From positions 82,730 through 146,729 of the forward strand of contig JAGQTV010000011.1 in the NCBI GenBank assembly GCA_020438845.1: a stretch of 64,000 bases of DNA, written 5' to 3'. Each line of letters starts with the position of its first letter. Position 1 is the stretch's first letter. The notes beneath the pieces are model-generated. The model made no database searches and was not told the DNA's origin. It worked only from the letters and a program-made list of their open reading frames with translations. A program made the position numbers and the translations under genes. Origin of the DNA: Mycobacterium sp. (GTDB taxonomy: Bacteria > Actinomycetota > Actinomycetes > Mycobacteriales > Mycobacteriaceae). Of the stretch, positions 1 through 8,687 are shown in pieces.

Positions 1-246
1 GCCGCCCCCCTGCACCGCCTCGAGTTCTACCAGCATTGCTCCGGCTGTTCCTGACTCCGGAGTCACTGCCTGTCAAAATCAAAGTGCCATGGCCACCGCC
101 ATCGGTTTGCTGCCCGCCGTCTGTCCGCCGACTACCCGCAGTTGATGGGTAGTCCGCAGTAGTGGGCACGAAACATGGGGAACCCCAGACCTGTGGATAG
201 GGAGTGCTCGCGCATGGCGTGGCAGCAAATGAAGGAGGTCGCCCTG

Positions 247-585
247 ATGCCGGCCGCGGATCGCCGACCGTTCATCGGTGCCGGCGGTGCCCTAAGTCTG
301 GTAATCGCCTGGTTGGCGGCCGGATGCATTACCGTCGCCGCGCCCGGTACCGCTCGGGCTGATGAATGCTCGCCCGGAATGACGATGAGTCAGTACGGGG
401 ACTGCATACCGGCAGTCGACAATGAGAGCAACGTCGGCAACGATCAGCTTCCGCCCGAGTGGGTTCAGGTGTCCGGTGGCGATGCAGTCGACCCGGATTC
501 GCCGGTCTCGATCTGCCAGGACCCGCCTCCGTGCCCAGAGGGAAAGTCGGTCCTCGCGAGCGATTGCGAGTGTCCCCCGCGCTGA
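247..585 (+). CDS. small secreted cysteine-rich protein
   Basis: I do not recognise a family. The 112-residue product begins with a charged stretch, then a hydrophobic segment (about residues 13-35) ending in an Ala-rich ARA-D cleavage-like site, so it is probably exported by Sec. The mature part is short, acidic, proline-rich and has six cysteines, including a paired CECP motif at the C-terminus, suggesting disulfide bonds. I chose the ATG at 247 because a strong aaggagg ribosome site lies about 8 nt upstream. Upstream in-frame starts exist at 175 and 229 but would put charged residues before the signal peptide. It converges with the diguanylate cyclase gene. Confidence 0.72.
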   Translation: MPAADRRPFIGAGGALSLVIAWLAAGCITVAAPGTARADECSPGMTMSQYGDCIPAVDNESNVGNDQLPPEWVQVSGGDAVDPDSPVSICQDPPPCPEGKSVLASDCECPPR

Positions 586-609
586 CGGCCACACCCCATC
601 AAGGAGGCC

Positions 610-634
610 CTGACGATCGAGCACGCATCGTCAG
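610..634. terminator. possible bidirectional terminator hairpin
   Basis: A perfect 8-bp inverted repeat (ctgacgat at 610-617, atcgtcag at 627-634, 9-nt loop) sits between two convergent genes. There is no long U tract, so rho-independent function is inferred from placement only. Confidence 0.4.
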
Positions 635-650
635 TTCGTGCAGCTGCTCA

Positions 651-1508
651 TCAGCCGGAGACGACCAACTGGGCTCCGCCCATGGATTTGGCCTGGTAGA
701 GGGCGGTGTCGGCTTCGGCCATGGCCTCTTCGAACGTGCTGCCGTGATCCCAGGCGGCGACACCGATCGAAACAGACCCTGAGCAGGTGTGGCCGTTCAT
801 TGCGATCGGGCTGCGTCGGATAGCCTCGTCTACGCGCGCCATCGCCTGGTACGCGGGACCGAGTTGGACATCCTGCACGACCAAGAACTCATCTCCACCC
901 CACCGCGCGATAATGTCGCTGGACCGAAGGCAGTTCGAAATGCGTCCTGCGATTGCCTTGAGGTATTCGTCACCGGCGAGGTGCCCGAAAGTGTCGTTGA
1001 CGGACTTGAGGTCGTCGCAGTCGATGAGTGCCAGGCACCAGTGCGAGCTGGCATTCTTCTTGGCGAGCGCGGCAAGCGCACCGTGCCGGTTATACAACCC
1101 TGTGAGTTGATCGGTGTGGGCCTGATCTCGCAAGGTCTGGGTTGCCGCCGCCCCCGCCAGTGCCGCCGTGAGAGCGGCTTCCCTGCGTTCCCGCAAGACT
1201 GACGCGCCGACTGCGGCCACACCGGCCATCGCGATAATGACGAGGCGAACCCAGTGGGCGACGACGTCGCCATCCGATGCCCCGCATCCACAAGCCCAGG
1301 CGGCCAACCAGGTGATCACGGCTACCGTGCCGGTCATCGCAGGCGTGGCGAACACGGCCGCCAACATGGGGATTACCGCGAGGACACCGATATACGCGGT
1401 CTCGGGCCCCTCCAGATAGTCAGCGCCGAGAAGGATCGCGACCAATACGACGGGCACGACGAATCCCAGCAGCACGGATCTGCCAGTACTCGTCACCCCC
1501 TGCGACAT
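651..1508 (-). CDS. membrane-anchored diguanylate cyclase (GGDEF)
   Basis: Predicted to make cyclic di-GMP from two GTP at the membrane. Residues 1-105 hold about four hydrophobic segments. A short helical linker leads to a GGDEF domain at about 130-280. The active-site GGDEF is exact at 204-208, and an RSSD inhibitory I-site sits five residues before it, so both catalysis and product feedback look intact. No PAS, GAF or other cytosolic sensor is visible, so the signal is presumably sensed by the membrane part. The start is the ATG at 1508. The neighbours give no clue to its target. A decayed EAL-domain fragment lies far downstream at about 58.5 kb but is unlikely to be linked. Confidence 0.9.
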   Translation of the reverse strand: MSQGVTSTGRSVLLGFVVPVVLVAILLGADYLEGPETAYIGVLAVIPMLAAVFATPAMTGTVAVITWLAAWACGCGASDGDVVAHWVRLVIIAMAGVAAVGASVLRERREAALTAALAGAAATQTLRDQAHTDQLTGLYNRHGALAALAKKNASSHWCLALIDCDDLKSVNDTFGHLAGDEYLKAIAGRISNCLRSSDIIARWGGDEFLVVQDVQLGPAYQAMARVDEAIRRSPIAMNGHTCSGSVSIGVAAWDHGSTFEEAMAEADTALYQAKSMGGAQLVVSG

Positions 1509-1678
1509 GCTCCACCTCGACCTTCAAGCAACAATTCCCCGGTGGAGTCTACGGCGCGGGCCTTGTTAATCCGTGCTGCGACAGTCGTGGGGTGTGGAAA
1601 ATCTCAAACCCGTCCGGGTGAGCCGTCCATCACATCGACGTCGTCCGCAGTGATGGCGGGTGGGTCTGTTCTGCCGGT

Positions 1679-2749
1679 TCAGGCCGGCTGCTCGTCGAGA
1701 AACTCGTCGATCATGGCCCAGGTTGTGGCCGGTGCCGAGCGCCCGGTCAATACTCCAAGGTGTCCGCCGGGAGCGGTTTCCAGCCGGACTTCCGGTGAAT
1801 TCGGCAGCAGTTCTCCCACATGATGGGCGACCGCGACGGGCACGAGCACGTCTCTGCTGCCGGCGATATTCAAGACCGGAACACGCACATCGGCGAGGTC
1901 CACCAGTCTGTTCGGGCCCTGAACCTTGCCTGTCGCCAGTTCATTGCGCTGGACCATCCGCTGGTAGACCTGCAATGTGGCGCGTCCCGGGTAGGCGAGC
2001 ATACTGTTCATCAACCCGTCGACCGCCTCTACCTGAGCCAGGAATTCCCGGTCGTCACGGTGTTTCAGCAGGGTGATCGGCTTTTTCAGGTAGGTCGTCA
2101 GCGATGTCGCCTTGAACGCGGGCCCGACAATCTGTGCCGGCAAACCGCCGAGCACCTTCAAAAACGTCCCGAAGATTCGGCCGCCGGTGTGCTTGCCCGC
2201 GGCGCGGACCGGAGCCACCATGGGGTTCTTGCTCACGTCGAACGGGCTTGCCACCATGGCCACCGACTTGATCGGCAGATCGGGATAGGCGGCGGCGGTC
2301 AGTATGGAGATCACGCCGCCCAAACACCATCCGACCAGATGCACGGGTGCGCCGCCGGCATCCTGGGAGACCTTCTTGATGGCGTTCGGTGCAACTTCGG
2401 AGACCCAGAACTCGATCCCGAGTTCACGATCTGACAGGCGCATCTCGCCGTAGTCCACCAGGTAGGTCGGGCGACCGGCAGAAACGAAATGCTCGGCGAG
2501 GGAACATCCCCGCCGCAAGTCGAAGCATGCCGACCGGGAACCCAGGGGCGGCACGAACAAAACCGGATCGCCTTTTGCCGATCCGGTGGTGGGAACGTAG
2601 CGATGAAGCGTGGACTTGTGGCCCTCGTCGATCACCTCCGACGGTGTTCGGGTGGTGTCGGCCATGCCGCCCCGGACGACGAAGTCGTAGAGGTTGGCCA
2701 CCGCTTGACGGCGTTGCTCCAGCGTACGGTTCTTAAACGTCGCAGTCAT
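1679..2749 (-). CDS. PHA synthase-like alpha/beta hydrolase
   Basis: A 356-residue alpha/beta-hydrolase with the polyhydroxyalkanoate-synthase type lipase box: GWCLGG puts a cysteine (C142) where lipases have serine. An oxyanion-hole-like VPPLG precedes it, and Asp (GSRDVLVP) and His (GGHLG) motifs follow near the C-terminus, so the Cys-Asp-His set is complete. It is shorter than class I PhaC (about 560-600) and close in size to class III PhaC, but no phaE, phaR, phasin, phaA or phaB gene is nearby. It resembles the N-terminal half of the mycobacterial PhaC-acyl-CoA-synthetase fusion. It may therefore act on acyl-CoA or lipid rather than make storage polymer. The start at 2749 was chosen because the open frame upstream runs over the divergent TetR gene. 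Confidence 0.78.
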   Translation of the reverse strand: MTATFKNRTLEQRRQAVANLYDFVVRGGMADTTRTPSEVIDEGHKSTLHRYVPTTGSAKGDPVLFVPPLGSRSACFDLRRGCSLAEHFVSAGRPTYLVDYGEMRLSDRELGIEFWVSEVAPNAIKKVSQDAGGAPVHLVGWCLGGVISILTAAAYPDLPIKSVAMVASPFDVSKNPMVAPVRAAGKHTGGRIFGTFLKVLGGLPAQIVGPAFKATSLTTYLKKPITLLKHRDDREFLAQVEAVDGLMNSMLAYPGRATLQVYQRMVQRNELATGKVQGPNRLVDLADVRVPVLNIAGSRDVLVPVAVAHHVGELLPNSPEVRLETAPGGHLGVLTGRSAPATTWAMIDEFLDEQPA

Positions 2750-2839
2750 GTGCCGAGGATACGGGCCCGATCCAGCCCTGGTGCCACGTTTCCGGGCGTG
2801 ATCCGGCGCCCGGACGGTGAGGATGTAAGACTCGTCAAC

Positions 2840-3451
2840 ATGGGAGCAGCGTCGTACCACCATGGCAACCTGCGGCAGGCGCTGCTGGAGCAGGCAGTGG
2901 AATTGGCTCGGGTCGGCGGACCCGACGCGGTGGTTTTGCGTGACGTTCAGCGGGCGGCAGGTGTCAGCAACTCGGCGGCCTACCGGCACTACGCCGATCG
3001 TCAGGCTCTGTTGACGGCGGTTCAGATCTACGCCATGACGTTGCTGGGCGAGTCGATGGCCGAGTCGTTGGCGGCCGTTTCCAATCGTGGTCCGCGCGAC
3101 CGGCGTGCGTTGGCCCGCTTTCGGGCCACGGGTCAGGCGTACGTTGATTTCGCGATCGCTGAGCCGGGACTTTTCCGCACCGCCTTCGCGCCCGGCGGGA
3201 TCCACCACACCGATACCGCCGTGTCGCCGGAACAGCACCCGTTCATGATCCTCAGCAAGTGCATTGACGACCTCGCCGCCACCGGGGTCCTGACCCCGAG
3301 CCGGCGCGACGGGCTCGACGAGGCCGCGTGGGCGGCAGTCCACGGCCTGTCGGTGCTATTTCTCGACGGGCCGCTGGCCGCGGCGGACCCGCGACGCAGG
3401 CAGCTGATCACCGACCGCCTGCTGGACGTAATCGCGACCGGCATCCGCTAA
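2840..3451 (+). CDS. TetR-family transcriptional regulator
   Basis: A 203-residue TetR-type repressor. The N-terminal helix-turn-helix (about residues 8-55) carries the family pattern: helix 1 YHHGNLRQALLEQA, then GPDAVVLRDVQRAAGVS, then the recognition-helix NSAAYRHYADRQAL. The C-terminal ligand domain resembles the TetR_C_33 type (FRATGQAYVDFAIAEPGLFRTAF). It starts 90 bp from the divergent PhaC-like gene, so it probably controls that gene and itself. I saw no convincing palindrome in the gap. The ATG at 2840 is the first Met before the conserved helix. Confidence 0.88.
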   Translation: MGAASYHHGNLRQALLEQAVELARVGGPDAVVLRDVQRAAGVSNSAAYRHYADRQALLTAVQIYAMTLLGESMAESLAAVSNRGPRDRRALARFRATGQAYVDFAIAEPGLFRTAFAPGGIHHTDTAVSPEQHPFMILSKCIDDLAATGVLTPSRRDGLDEAAWAAVHGLSVLFLDGPLAAADPRRRQLITDRLLDVIATGIR

Positions 3452-3561
3452 GAGCGGATAGATAAGTCACAACAGAAGTACCGTTGAATCGTCGGGGGCT
3501 TGTTCGTTCGCCTGCTCCGCCGACGTCATGAGATGTAGCCGCGAGGTCTGTTGCCGACCGA

Positions 3562-4023
3562 CTACCGCGTCCCGACCAATCGGTGCCGGTCCGATAAGTG
3601 GTCGGGCTCAGGCGGGGTGACCGCCACGGCCAGGTGTTTGACAACCGCCATGACGGCGAACTGGATCAGGCCTATACCCAGAACCGGCCAGATCAATCCG
3701 GCCAGTGCGGACAATATGACGCGGTGGTCAGGGTTGGGGGCGTTGGCCGGGCGAATCCGGTCGGCCGCGACGAACACCGCCACGGCGACGGCGCCAGCGA
3801 TGACCAGATAGGCCGCAATCCCGGAAAGGTCCGCCCTGAACCCCGGGACATCGAACCCCGGGACATCGAGCGCTGGTAGTCGATGCCCGAAAACCGAGGT
3901 TGCACTGCCGAGATCCCAGGCGAGCAATCGGTGACGGAGGCCGGAGAGGGCCAGCACCACCAGCCCACCGATACCGATCACGGCGGGTACTACCTTCCAC
4001 GTCCGATAGCCCTTGTCACTCAC
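3562..4023 (-). CDS. small integral membrane protein, unknown
   Basis: A 153-residue protein, GTG start, with about three hydrophobic segments (residues 11-30, 67-88 and 104-130). A short perfect peptide repeat, DVPGF twice in tandem, lies in the loop before the second segment. No catalytic motif or recognised family. It converges with the TetR gene and is divergent from another membrane protein gene. Probably real because the hydrophobic pattern is clean and no better frame covers the span. Confidence 0.6.
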   Translation of the reverse strand: MSDKGYRTWKVVPAVIGIGGLVVLALSGLRHRLLAWDLGSATSVFGHRLPALDVPGFDVPGFRADLSGIAAYLVIAGAVAVAVFVAADRIRPANAPNPDHRVILSALAGLIWPVLGIGLIQFAVMAVVKHLAVAVTPPEPDHLSDRHRLVGTR

Positions 4024-4186
4024 ACCGTTTAGATCATCACGACGGTCTGGCGTTGCGCTGATCAGGACCTAAGAACCTGCTACGAAGTTCGTGAACGGGC
4101 GATTGAGAGCAGGGGCGGAAATGGCCGCACCCCGTCAGCGCGCGCAGGGAGCCACTGCGCTGACTTTGGCGGCTAGGTTCGAAAGA

Positions 4187-4627
4187 ATGGAATTCACAAC
4201 GTCGTTGCGAACCCGCGCGTTCGCTAGGATCCTCGGCCCGTTCCTGACTGTTGTCCCCCTGACCGCCGCGGTGCGCGTCTCTGAGATGCAGACGCTCATG
4301 TCACAGATGCAGCCGCTGCTGTCGGAATTCGAGGCGGAGCCGGTGTGGTCCTGGCTGGTGGGAGCACTGGTGCTGTTGCTTGGGCTCACGGTCGTCGGGC
4401 TGCACACCTCCTGGGCGAACCCAGCCGCTGCGATCATTTCGTTCGTGGGCTGGGCGATGGTTCTTCGAGGGGTTCTTCTGATGGCGTTCCCCGCGGCCTT
4501 CATGTCGACGGCCAACGCGGTGCTGGGTGCGGCCCCGTTGTGGCAGATCGGTTGCATCGGGATGGCATTGGTCGGTATGTACCTAGCCGTTGTCGGCTGG
4601 TGGCCCCGCGAACTGCCGGCACCGTGA
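4187..4627 (+). CDS. small integral membrane protein, unknown
   Basis: A 146-residue protein. The N-terminal 30 residues are amphipathic, then come membrane segments at about residues 17-34, 55-75, 82-105 and 118-140. The first half contains a Met/Gln-rich stretch (MQTLMSQMQ). No family recognised. The ATG at 4187 follows a weak gaaag. An in-frame start exists at 4091 but the added residues are not membrane-like. It converges with the FGE gene. Confidence 0.62.
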   Translation: MEFTTSLRTRAFARILGPFLTVVPLTAAVRVSEMQTLMSQMQPLLSEFEAEPVWSWLVGALVLLLGLTVVGLHTSWANPAAAIISFVGWAMVLRGVLLMAFPAAFMSTANAVLGAAPLWQIGCIGMALVGMYLAVVGWWPRELPAP

Positions 4628-4718
4628 GGGAGCCCTCCGGGTCTTTCGACGACCACTACTCCCCTCCTCGTCGGAGCGGGGTGCCTTGGTAGTGCAGGAA
4701 ACGCCGTTGCGAGAACCT

Positions 4719-5615
4719 CTACACGGGGGTCTGCCCGCCGCGCTTCACACAGCGAAATCCGATATGGCTCATGCCGGTATCGACCATCTGCGGCCGGCGC
4801 GCGGCGGGTCGGTAACGCAGGCAGTAGTTGTCGGCACACAGGAACGAGCCGCCCTTGATGACCTTGCGCGGAATCCGGAATTGGGGCTGTGCGGAGTCGT
4901 AGCTGCCAGCCTCGCAGCACGGATCGCCCGCGCGACTGTCCGTGTACCAGTCGCTGGTCCACTCCCAGACGTTGCCGGCCATGTCGAACAGTCCGTAGGC
5001 GTTCGGCGGGAAGCTCCCGACGGGGCTGGTGCGGCCGTAGCCGGGTTCCGGGCGCCAGGGGAATTCGCCGTGCCAGTAGTTGGCCAGCCGTTGGCCGGGC
5101 TTCTCCGGTTCGTCGCCCCAGGTGTAAATCGTGTGGTCGAGACCGCCGCGCGCGGCGGTCTCCCACTCCGCTTCGGTGGGCAGCGCCAGTCCTACCCAGG
5201 AGGCGTAGGCCTCGGCGTCCTCATAGGCGACGTGCACGACGGGATGGTGGGCCCGCTTCTCGATCGACGAGAGCGGACCGACCGGTCTTCGCCACGACGC
5301 GCCAGGCGTCCAGGTCCACCATTGGCTTAGATGTCGCAGATCCACCGGTCCACTGGTGCGGTGGAACACCATCGAGCCCGGTTGGAGATTCTCGACTGGT
5401 GCGCCGGGATAGTCATCGGGGTTCAGTGGACGCTCAGCCACGGTGAGATAGCCTGTCGAGTCGACGAATTGAGCAAAGTCGCTGTTTGTCACCGGTTGGG
5501 CCTGAATCCAGAATTCCTCGACGGCTACTCGGCGGACAGGGCCTTCCTCGGGGTAATGCCGACCGGATCCCAACGCTGCCGTCTGCGCGGGAATACGTAC
5601 CAGATCAGATGTCAC
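4719..5615 (-). CDS. formylglycine-generating enzyme (sulfatase-modifying factor)
   Basis: Predicted to oxidise the active-site Cys of type I sulfatases to C-alpha-formylglycine, using copper and oxygen. The 298-residue protein is one FGE-sulfatase domain. Family motifs include PVTNSDFAQFV, PTEAEWE, GNVWEW and the C-terminal GFRC. The two cysteines that act in bacterial FGE are present as C260 and C265 in a GGSFLCADNYC context with the expected spacing. That, and the lack of a DinB domain, separates it from EgtB. The GTG start at 5615 overlaps the HAD stop codon by 4 nt (gtga), so translation is probably coupled. It is the last gene of the sulfatase-HAD-FGE operon, and its likely substrate is the sulfatase encoded two genes upstream. 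Confidence 0.93.
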   Translation of the reverse strand: MTSDLVRIPAQTAALGSGRHYPEEGPVRRVAVEEFWIQAQPVTNSDFAQFVDSTGYLTVAERPLNPDDYPGAPVENLQPGSMVFHRTSGPVDLRHLSQWWTWTPGASWRRPVGPLSSIEKRAHHPVVHVAYEDAEAYASWVGLALPTEAEWETAARGGLDHTIYTWGDEPEKPGQRLANYWHGEFPWRPEPGYGRTSPVGSFPPNAYGLFDMAGNVWEWTSDWYTDSRAGDPCCEAGSYDSAQPQFRIPRKVIKGGSFLCADNYCLRYRPAARRPQMVDTGMSHIGFRCVKRGGQTPV

Positions 5616-6532
5616 GAGAAAATCGTGCGCCAATCGTCGCGCATGCTGGCCACCGCCCACCCCGCCTCGGCCGCGAGGTCCAGTGCTCGTTCCGCGCCTT
5701 CCGTGTAGTTGAATTCGCGTGCCTCGTCGTCGTGGCGCACCAGCATGCATAGCGAGGGACCCGGCGTTGCGTCGGCGAACTGAAGCATTTCAATGTCGCC
5801 GTTGGAATTGCCTGCGGCGAAGATGGGCCGCCGCCCCGTACGACCCCAGATTCGGACTGCCTTGACCGCGCCATCGTTGAGGAACTCGGGTCGCGACGTG
5901 GTCACGAGGTGGCCGTCGGTGAAGTCCAGTCCGACCGAACTACCGATAACCCGTTCCGGCGCAATGCCGTACATCTGAGGGGTAACCGGCCTCATGAAGT
6001 CACGGCCACCACCCGAGACGAGGTAGTTGGTGAACTGGTGTGCTTCCAGGTAGCGCAGCAACTCCACCATCGGGGTGTACCCGCACCTGGTGTAGGCGCG
6101 TTCGAGGGTGGGATGTTGGGCGTCGGCGAAGAACGCCTGCACCTGCTGCGCATGCTGCTCCACCGTCAGACCCTGGTATGCCGACAAGATTCCCCCGGCG
6201 AGTACCGCCAGTTGGGAATCGTCGCCGTTGTAGTGATCGGTCACCGCGTCGGCGAACCACGCCAGATCACCGGATGCCGCGGCGGCGTAAGGCTGTTTCC
6301 CTTTCAGCGCCGGGTCGGCGGCGGCTTGCTCAGCCAGTCGACGCACCAGGAAGTGGAGTTGAACGTAGGTGGGCTTCTCCACCCACAATGTCCCGTCGTT
6401 GTCGAAGACGGCGATCCGCTCCTCGGGCTCAACGTAATCCGCTCCCTGCGTCGACACGCGGTCGACGAAGTCGACGATTGCCGATTTCGTGGGTCCGTCT
6501 TTCCAGGACTCCAAGCCTTCCGCCAAGCTCAT
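5612..6532 (-). CDS. HAD-superfamily phosphatase
   Basis: A 306-residue haloacid-dehalogenase-fold hydrolase, probably a phosphomonoesterase. Motif I is FDNDGTLW (Asp44 nucleophile, Asp46 acid/base). A motif II-like LVSGGG appears in the middle, and motif III/IV with GNSNGDIEML follows. The large insertion after motif I (about 50-150) would form the cap. It overlaps both neighbours by 4 nt: its ATG overlaps the sulfatase stop (atga) and its stop overlaps the FGE GTG. The operon position suggests it acts on the same substrate path as the sulfatase, or on phosphate monoesters. The substrate cannot be read from the sequence. Confidence 0.85.
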   Translation of the reverse strand: MSLAEGLESWKDGPTKSAIVDFVDRVSTQGADYVEPEERIAVFDNDGTLWVEKPTYVQLHFLVRRLAEQAAADPALKGKQPYAAAASGDLAWFADAVTDHYNGDDSQLAVLAGGILSAYQGLTVEQHAQQVQAFFADAQHPTLERAYTRCGYTPMVELLRYLEAHQFTNYLVSGGGRDFMRPVTPQMYGIAPERVIGSSVGLDFTDGHLVTTSRPEFLNDGAVKAVRIWGRTGRRPIFAAGNSNGDIEMLQFADATPGPSLCMLVRHDDEAREFNYTEGAERALDLAAEAGWAVASMRDDWRTIFS

Positions 6533-8073
6533 CCGCCCATCGTCTCGGAGTGCTTCTTGAGCTTCTCCACCGCCGCGGTAATGGTGAAGGATGCCGGTTC
6601 GCTACGCGGCGGAAATTCCTTGAAGGTATCGAGAAACTCGAGCACCAGGGCGTTGCCGTAGAGGGCGATAAAAACGTTTTCCAGCACCCAGTTCCAGTAG
6701 GTGTTGGAGGTGACGTCGGCCCGTTCGAACGGGTCGGTGCGCAGATTGAAGATCTTCGGCGCCCGCAACTCGGTGAACGGTTCGAACCAGATCTGCAGGG
6801 TGCCCTGGCAGCGCTGCTCGAGGAACACGATCTTCCAGTTCTCGAACCGCAGCCCGAGCACATCGCAATCGTCGGAGAAGTAGATCATCCCCCGCCTCGG
6901 GCTCTTGTCCACCTCGCCGGTCAGGTACGGCAACAGGTCGTAGCCATCGATGTGCACGTGGTAGGTCCGGTCGCCGATCGTATGGCCCTGCTTGAGCTTG
7001 GTGACGATGTCAGGCTCCCCCGCCGCGGCCAGGAACGTGGGCAGCCAGTCGTGGTGCTGGACTATCTCGTTGGATACCACTCCAGCCGGAATTCGGCCGG
7101 GCCAGCGGATCATCTCCGGCACCCGGAAGGCGCCCTCCCAGCCGGTGTTCTTCTCACTGCGGAACGGGGTGGTCGCGCCGTCCGGCCAACTGTTCGCGTG
7201 CGGGCCGTTGTCGGTGGAGTAGATGACGATGGTGTCCTCGGCGATGCCGAGTTCGTCGACGCAGTCCAGCAGCCGGCCGACGTGATTGTCGTGATCGATC
7301 ATCGTGTCGTGGTACGGGGACTGCCAGCGGCCAGCCTGACCGAGGCTCTCCGGCTTGGTGTGGGTGCGGAAGTGCATGTGGGTGGTGTTCATCCACACGA
7401 AGAACGGCGTGTCAGCGTCGTGCTGGCGTTTGATGAAATCGATTGCTGCCGAGGTGGTCTCGTCGTCGATCGTCTCCATTCGCTTCCGGGTCAGCGGCCC
7501 GGTGTCCTCGATGCGTTGCCGGCCGACGGGCCCGTATCGCTCGTCAACCTCATCGGAGACCTCCTCGGTGGCCCAGGAGCGGATGACCCCGCGGGGCAGC
7601 ATCATGGTGCGAAGCCGCGGCGCCTCCTCCGCGGTCGGATAGTTCGGGTTCTCCGGCTCCTCCTCGGCGTTGAGGTGGTAGAGATTGCCGAAGAACTCGT
7701 CGAAGCCGTGCGCCGTGGGCAGGTGCTTGTTCAGGTCACCGAGGTGGTTCTTGCCGAACTGCCCAGTCGCGTAACCGAGTGGCTTGAGCAACTCTGCGAT
7801 AGTCGGATCCTCAGCGGACAACCCGACGTCGACGCCCGGCATCCCGACCTTGCTCAGCCCGGTGCGGTAGACGCTCTGCCCGGTAATGAAGGACGAGCGG
7901 CCGGCGGTGCAGCTCTGCTCGCCGTATGAGTCGGTGAATCGCATGCCTTCTTGGGCAATGCGGTCGATGTTGGGTGTGCGATAGCCCATCAGCCCGTCGC
8001 TGTAGCAGCTCAGGTTGGTGATGCCGATGTCATCGCCCCAGATCACCAGGATGTTCGGTTTACCTTCTGGCAT
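6529..8073 (-). CDS. type I arylsulfatase-family hydrolase
   Basis: A 514-residue sulfatase that should hydrolyse a sulfate ester. The formylglycine signature is CTAGR, with C55 as the residue to be modified. This is the C-x-A-x-R variant of the usual C-x-P-x-R. Metal ligands are visible as DD at residues 14-15 and DNGPH in the middle (STDNGPHANSW). No signal peptide is present, so it is probably cytosolic, fitting cytosolic FGE. I chose the ATG at 8073, directly before the conserved PNILVIWGDD strand. Extension to 8175 adds unrelated residues. It heads the sulfatase-HAD-FGE operon. Confidence 0.92.
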   Translation of the reverse strand: MPEGKPNILVIWGDDIGITNLSCYSDGLMGYRTPNIDRIAQEGMRFTDSYGEQSCTAGRSSFITGQSVYRTGLSKVGMPGVDVGLSAEDPTIAELLKPLGYATGQFGKNHLGDLNKHLPTAHGFDEFFGNLYHLNAEEEPENPNYPTAEEAPRLRTMMLPRGVIRSWATEEVSDEVDERYGPVGRQRIEDTGPLTRKRMETIDDETTSAAIDFIKRQHDADTPFFVWMNTTHMHFRTHTKPESLGQAGRWQSPYHDTMIDHDNHVGRLLDCVDELGIAEDTIVIYSTDNGPHANSWPDGATTPFRSEKNTGWEGAFRVPEMIRWPGRIPAGVVSNEIVQHHDWLPTFLAAAGEPDIVTKLKQGHTIGDRTYHVHIDGYDLLPYLTGEVDKSPRRGMIYFSDDCDVLGLRFENWKIVFLEQRCQGTLQIWFEPFTELRAPKIFNLRTDPFERADVTSNTYWNWVLENVFIALYGNALVLEFLDTFKEFPPRSEPASFTITAAVEKLKKHSETMGG

Positions 8074-8228
8074 TGACGTGACCTCGCTTCCGATTCTCGT
8101 TGTGCCCAACGGTGTGTTGTGGCCTGCGGAACTCACCCCCACGGTAACCGCGCTGGTGAACCTATTGTTGCGCACGTCGTCCGGGCATACGCTGACATGA
8201 GGGTCGGCGACGACATAGCGAGGGAAAC

Positions 8229-8597
8229 ATGTCCGTGATGCCTCTGCGTCGGTCAGTGGCCGGGCTTGCCGCCTGCATCGCCGTGATCACCTTCGCGCCG
8301 ACAGCGGTCGCCGATCCGATGGACCCGATTCCGGGGAACGGCTTCTTCGTCGTCGGTCCCGACATAGCGCCGGGCCTCTACCGCACGGGCGGGTCCGGGT
8401 CGGCCTGGGGGGTTTGGATAAACGATGTCCCGACAGAAGACTCGATGTGCCTGTGGTTCACCTACAGCACACCTGACGGGAACAAGGACCATGTGGTCGA
8501 GACGAACATTTCCATGGGGCCGATGTATGCCAACATCAACCCGTCCGTGCAGGCGTTCGAGTCGAGGAACTGCCAACCCTGGACACGTGTCACCTGA
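8229..8597 (+). CDS. small secreted protein, unknown
   Basis: A 122-residue protein with a signal peptide (about residues 1-28, ending AVADPM) and a compact mature domain of about 95 residues. It contains two cysteines and a FFVVGPDIAPGLYRT motif also seen in other small mycobacterial secreted proteins. The APGLYR-GWGVW pattern suggests a small beta-rich fold. A cgagggaaac ribosome-site-like stretch precedes the ATG. It is divergent from the sulfatase operon (155 bp between starts) and lies about 90 bp before a TetR gene on the same strand. Confidence 0.8.
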   Translation: MSVMPLRRSVAGLAACIAVITFAPTAVADPMDPIPGNGFFVVGPDIAPGLYRTGGSGSAWGVWINDVPTEDSMCLWFTYSTPDGNKDHVVETNISMGPMYANINPSVQAFESRNCQPWTRVT

Positions 8598-8687
8598 GGG
8601 GTGAGTGGTGGGCCGGCGGAATCGAATCGAGCCGCCAGCAGCCGCGCGGGCTTGGCTCCACGGGGCTTGCAGGGTAGGAATGCCGAC

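Noticed and set aside
1-54. 3' end of an upstream plus-strand gene
   Set aside because: A frame is open to a tga at 52-54, but 17 codons are too few to judge.
4135-5166. Minus-strand open frame overlapping FGE and a membrane protein gene
   Set aside because: Basic, Pro/Arg-rich, no family; a shadow of the FGE gene.
4719-5615. EgtB (ergothioneine synthase)
   Set aside because: No DinB domain; both FGE cysteines present and a sulfatase in the operon.
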